DNA of 64,000 bases from Echinochloa phyllopogon. Taxonomy: Eukaryota; Streptophyta; Magnoliopsida; Poales; Poaceae. The notes below the pieces were generated by a model that worked only from the letters and a program-made list of their open reading frames with translations, was not told the DNA's origin and ran no database searches. How positions within the stretch are numbered: position 1 is the stretch's first letter; every line of letters begins with the position of its first letter. Made by a program: the position numbers and the translations under genes. Positions 44,403 through 57,132 of this stretch are shown here, in pieces. The stretch lies in assembly GCA_033239725.1 (NCBI GenBank), contig BTCW01000005.1:29067001-29131000 (forward strand), in the 5' to 3' direction.

Positions 44403-44410
44403 TATAAATA
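44403..44410 (+). promoter_or_regulatory. TATA box of Ath-2 5' LTR
   Basis: TATAAATA, with the palindrome array just upstream. The 3' LTR has the same box at 53370-53377. Confidence 0.75.
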
Positions 44411-45420
44411 GAGGGGTCACTCACTATTGGCACTCCTTACAGCCTATAGATAAATCCGCAAGCGGACGGATATCGGTAAAGCTCTTGTATCTTTTCCTTT
44501 TCTTTATGTATGACTCTGAGTATTCTCAATATATTTTCCCCCGCATTTACTTGAGTTATTTGTTCTGCATTTATTTCATGAGTAATTGTGGAATGTCTAG
44601 CCTTGGTTATAAGATGTTGTAGTCTGGTTCTATAAGTTCTCTTTTAGTTCTTTGTCTTAGCTGATTCCTCGTTTCTGCTCAATGCTTCCGGTGAATTGTC
44701 ACCGGGGTATTGACAGGAGTGCTTGCTCTTTCTAGGAGAGTGAGTAGTTATTGCCTAGCGTAGGTGTGGTACCTATTCTAGATGGTAACCTTGGTTTATT
44801 CACTTCGCAACGGAGGTGGTAACCGTGAGGTGGTGACATCACTTTTGGTCTTTGTAGCCTATCACGTTAGTTCCGGTCCGTAGGATCCCCCAGCTGGGAA
44901 ATAGTGGCACCCCTTCTCATCCCTTTCCGTGTGTCACCGGTTCCCTTGTCCCGAAGCTAAGACAATAGAACTAGGAAAAGAACCGTAGAAGTCATTCTTC
45001 ATGCTAGCCGTAATCTTTGCTAGAGATATCTCAAGGCCAGTGGAAGTGTATAGGAATCCTCTCCTGTCTCGTTGTTCTCCCACTAGCTAGACCGCTCTAC
45101 TATCTCTATCCCTATCCTGGACTTCTCCATGTGTGTGTCAACTGCATATCAGTCCTATCCTATCCTTTATCCCCGCCTTGTTAGCCGGTACTTTAGTTAG
45201 TAGTTACATCCTTGTTAATAGTCAATACTCTTTATCCAATGCTTCCCTGCGGAAATATAAATACGACACCTAGGAATACTCCCGGGTGAAATGCTACATC
45301 GGTATCCGTGCGCTTGCGGATTTATATCTGTATCGTAAGAATACCAATGAACACTCCTTGCACCATTACTGGGATTCACAATCCTGATAGTGGATCGTAA
45401 GAAGTGTCAACAAGCATTTC

Positions 45421-45437
45421 TGGCGCCGTTGCCGGGG
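45421..45437 (+). other. Ath-2 primer-binding site (tRNA-Asp type)
   Basis: TGGCGCCGTTGCCGGGG lies eight bases after the LTR. I recognise it as the complement of the 3' end of plant tRNA-Asp, the usual primer of Athila-lineage elements. Confidence 0.85.
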
Positions 45438-47687
45438 AAGCAATTGGCGAAAGATATTGATGACTGACATTGGTGTCTACCAACTTAATTTACCGCTAGC
45501 ATTAGCGGGATCACCCCTATTTGCTTGAGTATGTTTCAAACAGGAGGAAGCAGAGAGCCCAGGGTGCCCGATCATGCAGGATTTATGAATTATTGCCCCT
45601 GTCTACTGCAATACGCACGCAAGTTTCGAAATGAAAAGAAATTCCCACAGGTATGTGTTTATATTAGAAAAATATACATATATACTATCATAATCATGTG
45701 TAGCCTGGAGGGAAGATCGTCGTCCTTGAGAAAAATCAAAATCAAATGTGACAGACGAACGACGCTGCATCACCGCAATTCCATCTCAAATTGTCGGTAA
45801 TGGCGAAGAAAATTCAAGGTATGTGAGATAGTCCTACTCATAGACTTAAATTTTGAGTATCTGCTAGGAGGTAACCTATGCATTATCCTTTCAATTTTTG
45901 CACTGCATGTTTGCTTTCAATCATTCAATTTATATGCCTTCTTTTTGAATGGGTGGCTCCTCGACTTTGAACTATATTCGGGTAACTGCGCCTAGTCTAG
46001 ATAGGCAGTGAAGCCTTTTTGCTGCCTATTTATTCGATGTTCTTAGTCCAACTCATGGCAGCCCCTATTTTGTCTCGGTGATTCCCATGTGTGGTTGGTT
46101 CACCGTCTATAGGGTTAAATGGGACTGTCTCTGACCACACCTTAGAAATGGATGATCAGTTTGCACCATGAGAAACGTCAGGCTTAGAAATTCATGCATT
46201 TTATCATCCCATTTTTTTTCCAATCCACTGCATGTTTCCCATTCTTGCATTTGCATTCATTCGCCCCACCATCATTTTGCATTGAAAAAAACTAAAAAAA
46301 TCAAAATAAATATCCAGCGATCACTGGTTTTAGGCCAAGGTGTCCGTATGTCTGCAAGCCTTGATCCAAGGTTAGTGGCCAAATTTCACCTGGTCTGGCC
46401 AGTTTTTGCTCGTTCTTTGCGCTGTTGCGCAAGAGAGGAGACGTAATCTACGCCTCCGCTCCTTTGCCGCTCCACTAGCCTGGTTTTGAACCCATTATTG
46501 CAACATATTGTCTACACCCAATATAGTTGGCATGTTTCAGAGCCGATCCCCTTTGCCCCACCCACGACCATGTATCCCTACACGACAACATCAACATGGA
46601 GGAGGATTCAGCCAACTACGTGGAGTCACGTCGGCGTAGTGCCATCACTGTGGCATCAGTTCCAAAAGTCTTCATCATCAGATGCCAACGGTGGCCACAC
46701 TCAGGTACGTGAAATGGTTTTTGCTTTTTTACCTTAATCAAAGCAAGGTTCACCAGTTTCCATATGCTTGTCTCCATGTGACTATCTCTCGATGCTTTCA
46801 TGCTCCCTTCATCTTTTGCGGTTCGCTCTGATTTGAATGTGTTGCTAGCTACAATACATTTAATAAGCTCTTTAAATTAAGCAATGTGCTTAGGTTAATT
46901 AGCTTGCTTTAATCAAATTAGACATGGTGTCAAGTTGGATTAATGAACCTTCAGAGCAATACTTGTATAGATATTGGTCGCATGTGTGGACTAACCCCTG
47001 CAGAAAAATCGTCAAATTCGAATGGGAAAGTCCTCAAATTCACTTCGCATCATAGATGAACCACGGCCATGGATACAGTCGAATATCAGGGTGGAGCAAT
47101 CGTCCCAGGTATGCACATTTTCCAGTAAATTTCAAATAACTTCGATCAGGTCGAAGCAGCACCACCCAGGCCAAAGATGGACAACACTGAGTGAACGAAT
47201 GAAAAAAGTCACCGCCACCTACACCAAGGAAAATCACAAAGGCACGGCGGAAGAAAGAAGTTGCATCGTCCGAAGCATCCTCTCCAAATCAGACGATGAC
47301 AAGAGCAATCGAAGGAAGGCGAAGTCCTGCTCACGTACCTAAAACATGAGCTCTCGCCGCGAGGTAAACCGGTATGTATCCCATATTTCCCTTTCCAATA
47401 TTTTAATTCCATCATTGCATTTGCATATTTCCCTTTCCAAATCTGAATCACCCTTGCATTAGAATTAGGAGATTGCAAACAGGATATTTTTGCGGTACAG
47501 AGGGTGGTTAGGCCGAGCTCTCTAGTTCGGCCGAGCTTACCGTTGGGCCCCAAATGTGCTCTGTGCCTTTCCATATCAATTCTGTGCAATGTTTGATTCA
47601 CTTGCATGAATAAAAACATTAAAAAAACAACAAAAATATTTCCTTTCCTTGATCATTATGCTGCTTCTTGAAAACGGTTTGTGGAGG
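45438..47687 (+). other. Ath-2 internal region, 5' part, no gag or pol
   Basis: I find no protein motif of a retroelement here. The segment has several donor-like words (CAGGTATGTG near 45650, AAGGTATGTGAG near 45815, CAGGTACGTG near 46704) and an acceptor-like CCCCTGCAG near 47003. Two in-phase open stretches (46486-46705 and 47004-47342) could be joined by removing 46706-47003. Near 47225-47400 it matches the tail of Ath-1 at about 61125-61290. The last five bases GGAGG (47683-47687) are the solo LTR target site. Confidence 0.6.
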
Positions 47688-50600
47688 TGTCACACCCGGA
47701 TTTACACAGAATCCCGAATGTGGCCATATGTGTGCCCAGGAAGTCACCGTACACATATAGCAAACAAATATGGTAAACAAAGAACATATGCTAAATATAT
47801 TACTCGAATAAAAAGAGTTTTACATCAGAGTGCATCATAAATAAACTATCCAATACAGCGGAAGAATAATAACTCTCTCTAAGTGAAGCCGCACTCCACA
47901 GGGACTCTGACTAGGAGAACACAACTCAGTAGTGCGGTAGATCTTCTGGAAACTCAGCAGCAGACTCATGCACATCCCAATCTATTACCCATCCGGGATT
48001 TTGTTGAATAAATAGCAAGTGTAAGTAAAACAATTACTTAGCAAGTATAGCACGGGTTATGAAGGCTCAAAAAGGCTAGACACGGCTTAACTGCATTAGC
48101 ACTTTTAGTTGGTTCATTTTAACATTATCCAAATTACTACAAGTGTATGAATCCCAGTTGTAACCTAATTAATAATGTGTAAGTGACATTAAGCATAAAT
48201 AAATACCATCTTCTGATAAAAAAGGATCCAAGCCGCTCGTGACACTGAGCAAGGCTATCATGATAGATTTACATTCTGCAGAGGTTTCGCCCTTTACCCA
48301 CCAGTCGCGTAAAAGTTCAAAGAACGTTAAACCCAACCATGCCATGGTGGCCAAACCTCTTAAACCACACTTCTGAGGTGCGATCGCATAGGGACGCTAC
48401 GAGGCTTTTCACAAGACACCCTAACAAGATAGTAGCCGCTGGGGTACTACAAGGTGGTGAGTCCTTAGGCACCGAGATCGACGTACGCCCACGGAGTCAC
48501 ACCATGAGGGGGTCGATGGCGTCCAGAGCGCGGGTATCGCACCCATCAATGCGCAACGTGCGGAGTTCTTAATCGCGGAGACTCCCAACACGGGACTGGG
48601 TCTAACGGGACCTAGCCAACGGGGCTACCGTCCACGGTGGAATCGGGAAAACACCCCGTGCCTTGCCTCCCACAACGTCGTCGGCCCGTTGGTAACCACT
48701 GCCAAGCTAGAGCCGTACAAGCTAGTCCAAGACCAGAGCCATTATAGTTCTGGCGGTGGCGACAGGCTCCTGGGTTGCCGCTTTAAGAACCGGTTCTTAG
48801 AGGGAGACACTAGAGCAAAGCACACAACACAAGCTCTAGCTCCCTGATCCATGTTGCTAAAAAGCAAGTTTTAACATTAAAGTTGAAGTGGACCATTAAT
48901 ACAAGTTTAACAGTTAAATAAAGGTGACAGTAGCTGTGCCTAGCAAAGTTCTACCCATATGCAATAAACCCGAGGTAAACAAGGACAGGGTAAACAAGAC
49001 TAGGTACAACCTTAATAGGTACATCAAATTAGACACATGCATGTATGTAATAATTTTAATACATGTGAGTAGGTAGCAAGGATTGTCCATGCTATAACTT
49101 TCCTTCCTCAAAGTGATGCTGCTGTGAGTCCGGCTCCTGAAAGTCCTCGTACTCAAAGTCCAACGTGAACGGCTCACCGACTGGACACGAATCACCACAC
49201 AAGCATCCACACAAGCCAATACATGCAAACAAAAGTATTTTATTAGAAACAGTACAAAAGAAGGTCTTGAAAATAATCTATGCTTCTCTACGAACACGTG
49301 AGCGCAAAAATCACACTAATCGGAGCTAAAACGAGAAAGATATGGCTTTTCTAAGGTTCAGGGGCTTGCTGGCAAGTTTCAGAAACGTCCAGGGCTTATT
49401 TGTGAAAAACCAGGGACCTAAACATAATTATGCGTTAAAACAGGAGGGCCTAAGCGCAAAATGATGAGGGTTGGAGCGCGGGTTCTAATCCTGAAAAGGT
49501 TAGGGGGATTTTTAGATAAAACCGGACCTATTCGCAAATACTTTTGAACTGGGTCGGATTGCGGGTTGATTAGGGAAAAGCCAGGGGGCTCTTTTGGAAA
49601 AGTGCCCGGCGCTGACTGTTACGGTTGGGTTGACTCAGGTGCTGGCGCGATGTGGACCGTCAGATCCAGATCGGGCGGCTAGGTTTGGCTTCATGGTTAA
49701 GGTCGTCGCCGGCGGCTTGGGATGTGGCGGCGCCGCTCGGAAGGCGGCGGCGCTTCGCCGGAGCAGCCTTGAACCTGAGCTAGGGGGCTCGGTTCACTAG
49801 GAGGATTGGACTAGGAGAGAGCTGGTGGTGTGGCTAGTTTACCTAGGGGGTTCTCGACGGCCGGAGGCTGGTGTGGGCAGTGCGTGGCGGCGGCCGGCGG
49901 ACGGCCATCTCCGGCGAGGCGGAGTGCGCACGTCGGGGTGAGGGAGGAGGGGGAAAATAGCTTTAGGGGGACCCTTACCACAACGCGAAGTTCACCGAGG
50001 CGTCGAGAGCGACGCAGCGACACCGGGACAAGAGATCGCCGGCGCGGCGGCGGAGCTCCAAGGGCGGCGGCGGCGCAAAGCGAGGAGGGGAGGGCGTTGC
50101 GGCTCTGGGTGGCTCGAGGCGAGGGCGGGGTGAGTGGATGGTGTTGCGGGGTTAGGCTTTTATAGCCCCGGGGGTGTCTACCTTGGCGTGTGAGCCACAC
50201 AGATCAGCGGCGGCGGGCCGTGCTCTCCTTCCAAAGGCGGCGATGGCTTTCCAAACCGGGAGTGACGCGAATAGGGAAGGGGAGCGGGGAAGGAAGCTTC
50301 GGGGAAGTTTCCTCAGGCCCACATGCAGCGCAGGGTGGGTCCGGTGAGGGCTAGGCGCAGGCGGGGCGGCGGTGTCGAGTTTGGGCTCTGATTGAGCCTG
50401 GCTCGAGGTGGAAGAAGGGGATGACATTGTTGGGCGGGGCCCGCGTGTCGGTGAGTGGAGAGGGGGGGAAGCGGGAGTGGGCCGGTGTGGAGTGGTGTTG
50501 CTGGGCCGCGAGGTCGCTGGCGCGCAGAAACGGGCCGAGCTGGCGATGTGCGAGCTGGGCCACTGGGGGAGTGGCTGGGCTGGCAGTTGGCTGTTGGCCC

Positions 50601-51048
50601 AAGGGAGGAAAAGCGGGGCGGGGGCGGTGGCGGGATGCTGGGCTGCAGGAAGTGATGGGTCGAGCGGGGTGGTGCGCTGGGCTGAGAATGCTGCGGTGGG
50701 CTGTAGTGCTGGGTTTGTGGTTGGGCCGGCTGGAAAAGAAAGAGAATGCAGAAAAGAAACAGACCAGAAGAGTTCAGGGGGCAGAAGTGAACTCAGGCCT
50801 AAACAACTTTTCTAGGGCTCCAAACAAGGTGATTCAAATTCGAATTTAAATAAATTGAAACTCTCATTTGAATCACAAGCAATACAAAACTCAATGCAGC
50901 AGCATGAATGCAACAAAAATATCTCTACTCCTTATATTTGATTTTAATTCTCAGAAATTATTTATTTACCCTATATTAATTATGAACAAGACATTAAATA
51001 ATCAATTAATTACTAAAAATTTTAAATAGGCTATGTTAGGGTGTTACA
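47688..51048 (-). mobile_element. Solo Tekay LTR inside Ath-2
   Basis: The minus strand runs from TGTAACACCC-like start (51048) to GGGTGTGACA (47688), 3361 bp, flanked by a perfect 5-bp duplication GGAGG (47683-47687, 51049-51053). No internal region is present, so it is the product of LTR-LTR recombination. Its GC-rich part (49590-50800) differs from Tk-1 and Tk-2, a third LTR subtype. The roughly 100-codon open frame seen in other copies is broken here. Confidence 0.92.
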
Positions 51049-52719
51049 GGAGGTCTTAACTTACCCCACAAGAAGGACTAAGACTTTATGGAGGTTAAAT
51101 CCCTGCAAGAACGACAAACACCAAATAACTAAATGCTAAACCTTGATCCCATAGTCCTTCGGGTATTGTCGTTCTAACATTTTGCAGGCATCATCTCATG
51201 GTCTCTATTACTAAGGATGATCAAGCACAATCGATATACGAGCGTTGAATGGACTAGGGACACTCCCCTACCTCATCACATGTATTGACACCGATGAAGG
51301 CCAACTCAGAGATCATGGACACCGATGTTCTAAGCCAAGCTTGGGGGAGAGAACCCCCACGAGGTAAGTCCCAACCGTCTCATTGCAAGCTCGTATCTTT
51401 GATCTATTTTGTTTTCATTTTAGTTTGAATAAATAAAAACACCAAAAATATTTGCTTTCGAATAAATAACTCCCAACTATACATGGCATGAATCATATGC
51501 CTCTCACCATGGAAATGATGAATAGTTGCTCTGTCATTAATTTTGCAAGTACTTTGTTGCAACTAATTGCTTGATAGTACTTGAGTTACTTGGCTCGAGT
51601 AGAGATGAAACTGAAAACCTTGTGGGAGCACATGCTTTATTCCAAGTCTAGGTTGTTGTGGGGATTGATATAGTGAGATTTTGTTTGAGTTCTACCTTTG
51701 CTCTTAGTATGGTGAAAATCTCGGATGTTTATGATTTAAAAAATAAAATAAAGTTCCTCATTGGTCATAAACTCCTACCAGAGCCATATGTTAGTACTAG
51801 TTCAAACTTTCTACCATATGTTGCTTGTTATCTTAGTGAGCTTTGTCAAATTGTTGTGACCTTTGTGAGGAACCTATCATGCTCCCAAGATCGAGATTCA
51901 CATACACACCACCTCTCACTTGCAATTCCTACACTGGGAGTTAGCAAAGCCATGCCATCATCCATCCACAAAAATAAAGGCTCCATGATCTATGATTCTC
52001 TTCTCCAAATATCCTTGAAGTAGAGGCATTGGCTATGCAAAAATATGAGAAAAAGAAAAGCATGTCAAGTGACATGGCAAAAATATATATAAAAGAAAAG
52101 CATGCCAAAAAGGCATGGCAAAAATATGGAGAATAAAAGATAGCCCATGCTCTCAAAAAATATATCAAGGAGAGGAAGAATCATCCCAAGAAGTCCCACC
52201 AAATTCCACTCCTCATATTCCACACACATGCACTTCTCGATCTAAGAGTATGATTTGATCCTCCTAAGGTCCGATCTTTGACTTAGCAAAATATAAGATG
52301 CTTGTGTGCCTTCATCCTTTGTCCCTGAGCCACACAAAAAGCCAAATTAGATGTTAGGATGAAAAGAAGGCAAAGCCTTTGGTGACGATTCAAATACACT
52401 TGAGCGATTGAGTGTGCCAATTTGGAACTACTTAACACAAAAGGGAGAAAACTCCGAGAAAGGATCCTGAAAAGAGTAGAGTGGAATAAAACTAAGTTAA
52501 ACTGTTCATCCTTTCAACAGCCCAAGACAAGGAGATTGCTATAAGCCCCATAGGTAAAAAGGTGAATTAATACCTTGCTAGTGATTCAAGTAAAATTTGA
52601 GTACTAGTTGTTATTAAAGTTACCTGTAAGAGAGATGACATTGTAGCAACTCCTGATCCACCGAGCCTAAGTTTTTACCTTTGCTCAAGGACGAGCAAAG
52701 AGCTAAGCTTGGGTGAACT
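51049..52719 (+). other. Ath-2 internal region, 3' part
   Basis: Non-coding. From about 51480 on it is the inverted counterpart of Ath-3 at 54839-56230 (shared words CTCGGATGTTTATG, GCATGCCAAAAAGGCATGGC-like repeats, CAAAGCCTTTGGTGA). Short AAAAGAAAAGCATG repeats lie at 52050-52120. The end AAGAGCTAAGCTTGGGTGAAC next to the LTR is a weak polypurine tract. Confidence 0.6.
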
Positions 52720-53444
52720 TGTTGGCGGTCGTTACAACCCAATTTCGACCACCAATACTCGGAAATAAATGAGGCTTTATGCAACATTCCATGTACTTAG
52801 GTTTTAGTTCTAATAAAGTTCCATGAGTTTTGGTGAGTGTCATGTTTGCAGGTACACCTATGACAAATACGTGCTATAGGAGTCGGAATTGACCGATTCG
52901 GCCGAACGACATGATTCGGCCGGTTACCCCCCCATAGCCGTATGAGTCACCGGGAGCCGTCCATGTCAACAGTGACCAAGCGACCACAACTTACGACATG
53001 TGGAAGATCGCCAACTCATCCCGGAGCACCGACACGTCATCCTGGGCAAGAACAACATGAAGCCAAGCACCAAGAAGCAGCCCAGGAGGTCCACAAGCAA
53101 GAGTCAGTGCTGGGGAGGCCGGCCACGGGCCAGGCCCAGTTCGGCCGAACTCCCCAGTTCGGCCGAACCGACCCCAGCACCTGAAACCGACCCCAGGAGA
53201 GCATCCAGGCCATCCAACACTCAAGGTGGTGGATCTGATGGTTCGGCCGAACCAGGTCAATTCGGCCGAACTGATCTGTTTGCCCGAATCCGCTGGATTC
53301 GGCCGAACCGACCTCCTGCCGCCTCAAGCTCCCTTGCATGCTACTCCAGCTCCACTGACTTGGTTCGGCTATAAATAGAGGGGTCACTCACTATTGGCAC
53401 TCCTTACAGCCTATAGATAAATCCGCAAGCGGACGGATATCGGT
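52720..53444 (+). repeat. Ath-2 3' LTR, first part
   Basis: It matches 43772-44477 and carries six perfect TTCGGCCGAA copies (52897, 53140, 53158, 53242, 53261, 53298) and TATAAATA at 53370-53377. It switches to inverted LTR sequence of Ath-3 exactly at the inverted-repeat arm near 53415-53444. Confidence 0.85.
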
Positions 53445-54838
53445 GTAGCTTTCACCCGGGAGTATTCCATGGTATCGATTTCCACGGAGAACGAGAAGTG
53501 TAATAATCCTAAACTAAGTTGTCCTAGGTAGATGGTGTGGATGAAATGGAATGGATCAGATGGATGATGACAACAAGGAGAGAAGATAAGAGGTAAGAGG
53601 GTAGAGAGGGTACGGGTCTGATAAAGGTATTCTACCGATTGATTGAGCAGATCAGAGGATACAGATAGATACTTGCTTCGGGACTACAGAGCCTCCGACA
53701 CACAGAAAGGGATGAGAAAGGGTGCCGGTTACCCTGAACCTTGGGTCCTAAGACACCGGAACTAACGTGATGGGCTACGAAGACCGAAAGGGCTGTCACC
53801 ACCTTACGGTTACCACCTCCGTTGCGACGGGCAGAAACTAAGTTAGCCTCAAGTATTGGCACCACGCCTACACTAGTTGACTAATACTTATCTATTGTAG
53901 ACAGATAAGCACTCAAGCTAAGCAGCTAGTATACAATTATACTACACAACTAAGCATTGAACGAAGAACCAGCAAGCATATAAAAGTAAGAACTGAATGC
54001 TCAATTAATCAGAGAGAGATACAAGAGTTACCAGACATGACCCGGATGTCACTCGAAGCAGAGCCGCATCCGTAGAGGTACAGCGGGAAGAGGGGCCGAC
54101 ACTCCGGCTCCTCTCCGGGACGCTCACCTCTCCTCTCTCCCTATTCTACTGATACAAGTGGCGGAACTTGGCAACACTCAGCCTACTCTTGTGTTGTGTG
54201 TTTGTGCAGGTGCTGGAGCCTTCAATTTATAGGGGAGCAAGGACAGTGGAGTGGAGTAGCTGCCAAGGCTGCTTAGGGGCGGTGCCTGGCCTTTCGGCCG
54301 AAGAGGTTGGTTCGGCCGAACGGGCACGTGGCACCGCCTTGGTGCCGAGGCGGTTGCTGAGGCGGTGGAGTCTTGGGGGCGGTTCGGCCGAAGTGGGCCG
54401 TTCGGCCGAAGTGGGCCATTCGGCCGAACTGGCCCTATGGCCTGGCAGCGCTCTCCCTTGCATCCTGTGCCCTGTGGGCCCTTCTGGCTAGCTCCTGGTG
54501 CTTGACTTCGAGTTGTACTAACCCAAGATGAAGTGGTGGTTCTCTGAAATGAGTTGGCGGGCGTCTACGTGGCTTGCAGAGTCGTTGCTTGGTTGTTGTG
54601 GACGGCTCCCGGTGGCGTGTACGACTAATGGGGTAACCGACCGAACGGGTCGTTCGGCCGATTCAGTCATTTCCGACCCCTATAGCACGTATTTCGCAAT
54701 GTTGTACCTGCACAAGCGACACTCACCAAAACTCGTGGAACTCCATTAGAAATAAAACCTAAGTACACGGAATGTTGCATAGTCTCTTATTTATTCCCGC
54801 GTATTGGTGGTCGAATTTGGGTTGTAACGACCGCCAAC
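53445..54838 (-). repeat. Ath-3 3' LTR, incomplete
   Basis: The minus strand begins TGTTGGCGGTCGTTACAACC at 54838. It includes five TTCGGCCGAA copies (54293, 54311, 54383, 54401, 54419 as left ends) and a TATA box TATAAATT at 54231-54224. It is diverged from the Ath-2 LTRs. Confidence 0.83.
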
Positions 54839-56578
54839 AAGCTCCCCCAAGCTTGGCTCTTTGCTCGTCCTCGAGCAAAGATAAAACTTAGGCTCGGTGG
54901 ATCAGGAGTTGCTACAATATCATTTTTCTTGCAGGTAACTTCATAAACAACTAGTACTCAAATAAATGCTTGAATCACTAGCAAGGTATTAATTCACCAT
55001 TTTACCTATGGGGCTTATAGCAATCTCCTTATCTTGGGCGATTGAAAGAATGAACAGTTTAACTTAGTTTTATTCCACCCTACTCTTTTCAGGATCCTAT
55101 CTCGGAGTTTTCACCCTTTTGTGACAAGATGAATTGTTCCTCATTGGCTCACTCAATCACTCAAGCGTATTTGATTCCTCACCAAAGGCTTTGCCTTCTT
55201 TTCATCCTAACATCTAACTTGGCTTTTTGTGTGGTTCAGGGACAAAGAATGAAGGCATACAAGCATCTTATATTTTGCTAAGTCAAAGACCGGATCTCTG
55301 AGGAAACAAATCATACCTTAAGATCAAGAAGTGCAAGTGTGTGGGATATATGGAGTGGAATATGGTGGTATGGAATATGGTGGAATGGAATATGGTGGAG
55401 CTCCTTGGGATGAATCTCCATCTCCTTGATTTATTTTCGAGAACATGGGCTATCTTTTATTCTCATATTTTTGCCATGCCACTTGACATGCTTTTCTCCT
55501 TTTTTTCTTTTTGCTATGCTTTTCTTTTTCTTATTTTTGCCATGCTTCTTTGGCATGCTTTTCTTTTTGCATAGCCCATGTCTCTATCAAGAATATTTGG
55601 AGAGGGAAATCATAGAACATGAAGCATTTTCATTTTGTGCATGGATGGTGGAAAATGTTTGCTAACTCCCAGTGTAGGAATTGCAAGTGAGAGGCGGTGT
55701 GTGTACGTGGATCTCGATCTCTAAGAATATGAAAGCTTCACTCAAAGGTCAAAACAATTTGACAAAGCTCACTAAGATGTCAAGCAGCATATGGTAGAAA
55801 GTTTAGAACTAATTCTATCATATGGCTCTAGTAGGAATTTTTGACCAATGAGGAACATTGTTTTATTTTTTGAAAGCATAAACATCCGAGATTTTCACCA
55901 TACTAAGAGCAGAAATAGAGTTCAACCGAAGCCTCACTATATCAATTCCCACAACAACCTAGTCTTGGAATAAGGCATGTGCTCCCACAAGGTTTTCAGG
56001 TTCATTTTTACTCATGCCAAATAACTCAAGCATAGTCAAGCAACTTGTTGCAACAAAGTACTAGCAAAATTAATGACAGAGCAATTATTCATCATTTCCA
56101 AAGTGAGAGGCATATGTTTCATTCCATGCATGGTTGGGAGTTTATTCAAAGGAAGTATTTTCAATTGAATGACCAAAGTGCTGAGTAATTCGGATCGTAC
56201 CTGATGGGGGTCCTCCCCCAAGCTTGGACTCTTCACTGTTAGGGATTCAACCTTGAAAGGTACTGAGTTAGCTGGTCGGCCTCCTTGTCCTCATCTTGCT
56301 CCTCCATTGTGTCATGCCTGTACTCATGTATCTTTCTGTTAAATAGGGCAATCTCCGGTTGGCTCAAATGCACCAACCGGAGCGACAATTTTATTCTATT
56401 TGCATTCAACTCTAATTTTATTTATTCATCAAGCTAAGATTTGGAAAAACAAATGATTGGAAGGGAAAATTCAGCGCACCCTAATCATGAATCTAAGGAA
56501 AATAAATGAATCACACAATTAACTAACACACCAAACTAAACTGAACTAAACAGTGCTCTATCTAAAGACGGACGGGGT
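54839..56578 (-). other. Ath-3 3' non-coding region
   Basis: It lies between the pol stop (56579) and the LTR, with a purine-rich AGCTTGGGGGAGCT next to the LTR on the minus strand that fits a polypurine tract. It is homologous in inverse orientation to 51480-52719. No coding region. Confidence 0.65.
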
Positions 56579-57052
56579 TCAGAGTTCTATGAACTCGACG
56601 ACATCTAATTCATCGAGTGGCAGAGGTTCTGGTTCTAGGAAAACCTTCAACCGCTGTATGTTGACCTTAAAGGTGTTTCCGTCCTCGCTTTGCAAAGTGA
56701 CGGCCCCATGGGATGCACCATTGATTACTGTGAATGGGCCGTCCCACTTGCTCCTCAACTTCCCGTGACCGAAAAGTTTGACACGGGAGTTGAAAACGAG
56801 GACCTTATCTCCCGGCTTGAATGTCTTGACCTTGATTCTCTTATCATGCCATCTCTTGGTCCGTTCCTTATATAGCCGGGAGCTGTGGTAAGCTCGTTCC
56901 CTCATTTCATCTAATTCGGCCAATTGGATCTTCCGCTTGAGGCCGGCCGCTGGAAGGTTCATACCCCACTTCCTAATGGCCCAGTGAGCTTTGAACTCCA
57001 TCTCTACTTGCAAGTGGCAGGTCTTGCCATATACTAGCTGATATGGGGTCAT
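56579..57052 (-). pseudogene. pol: Ath-3 integrase C-terminal part
   Basis: The minus-strand frame has TPYQLVYGKTCHLQVEME, KAHWAIRKWGMNL and the C-terminal KVLVFNSRVKLFGHGKL and KWDGPFTVI (GPF-like), ending FIEL. These are Athila integrase signatures. It is out of frame with the upstream core. Confidence 0.83.
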
Positions 57053-57132
57053 GCCTATGGGCGTCTTATAGGCCGTACGATATGCCTAGAGTGCATCTGG
57101 GAGTTTATCCTTCCATTGCCTACCCATCTCAT

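Larger units (their letters stand above)
43772..45412 (+). repeat. Ath-2 5' LTR
   Basis: 1641 bp from TGTTGGCGGTCG to GAAGTGTCAACA. It contains the palindrome array 44174-44340, TATAAATA 44403-44410, and an inverted-repeat pair at 44450-44477 and 45298-45325. Confidence 0.9.

Noticed and set aside
43996..44420. Overlapping frames in all directions at 44000-44420 and 52942-53387
   Set aside because: They fall in the Ath-2 U3 with its palindrome arrays; the palindromes keep several frames open by chance.
51658..52023. 121-codon frame in the Ath-2 3' region
   Set aside because: Low-complexity, not open in the inverted homologous copy of Ath-3, no domain.
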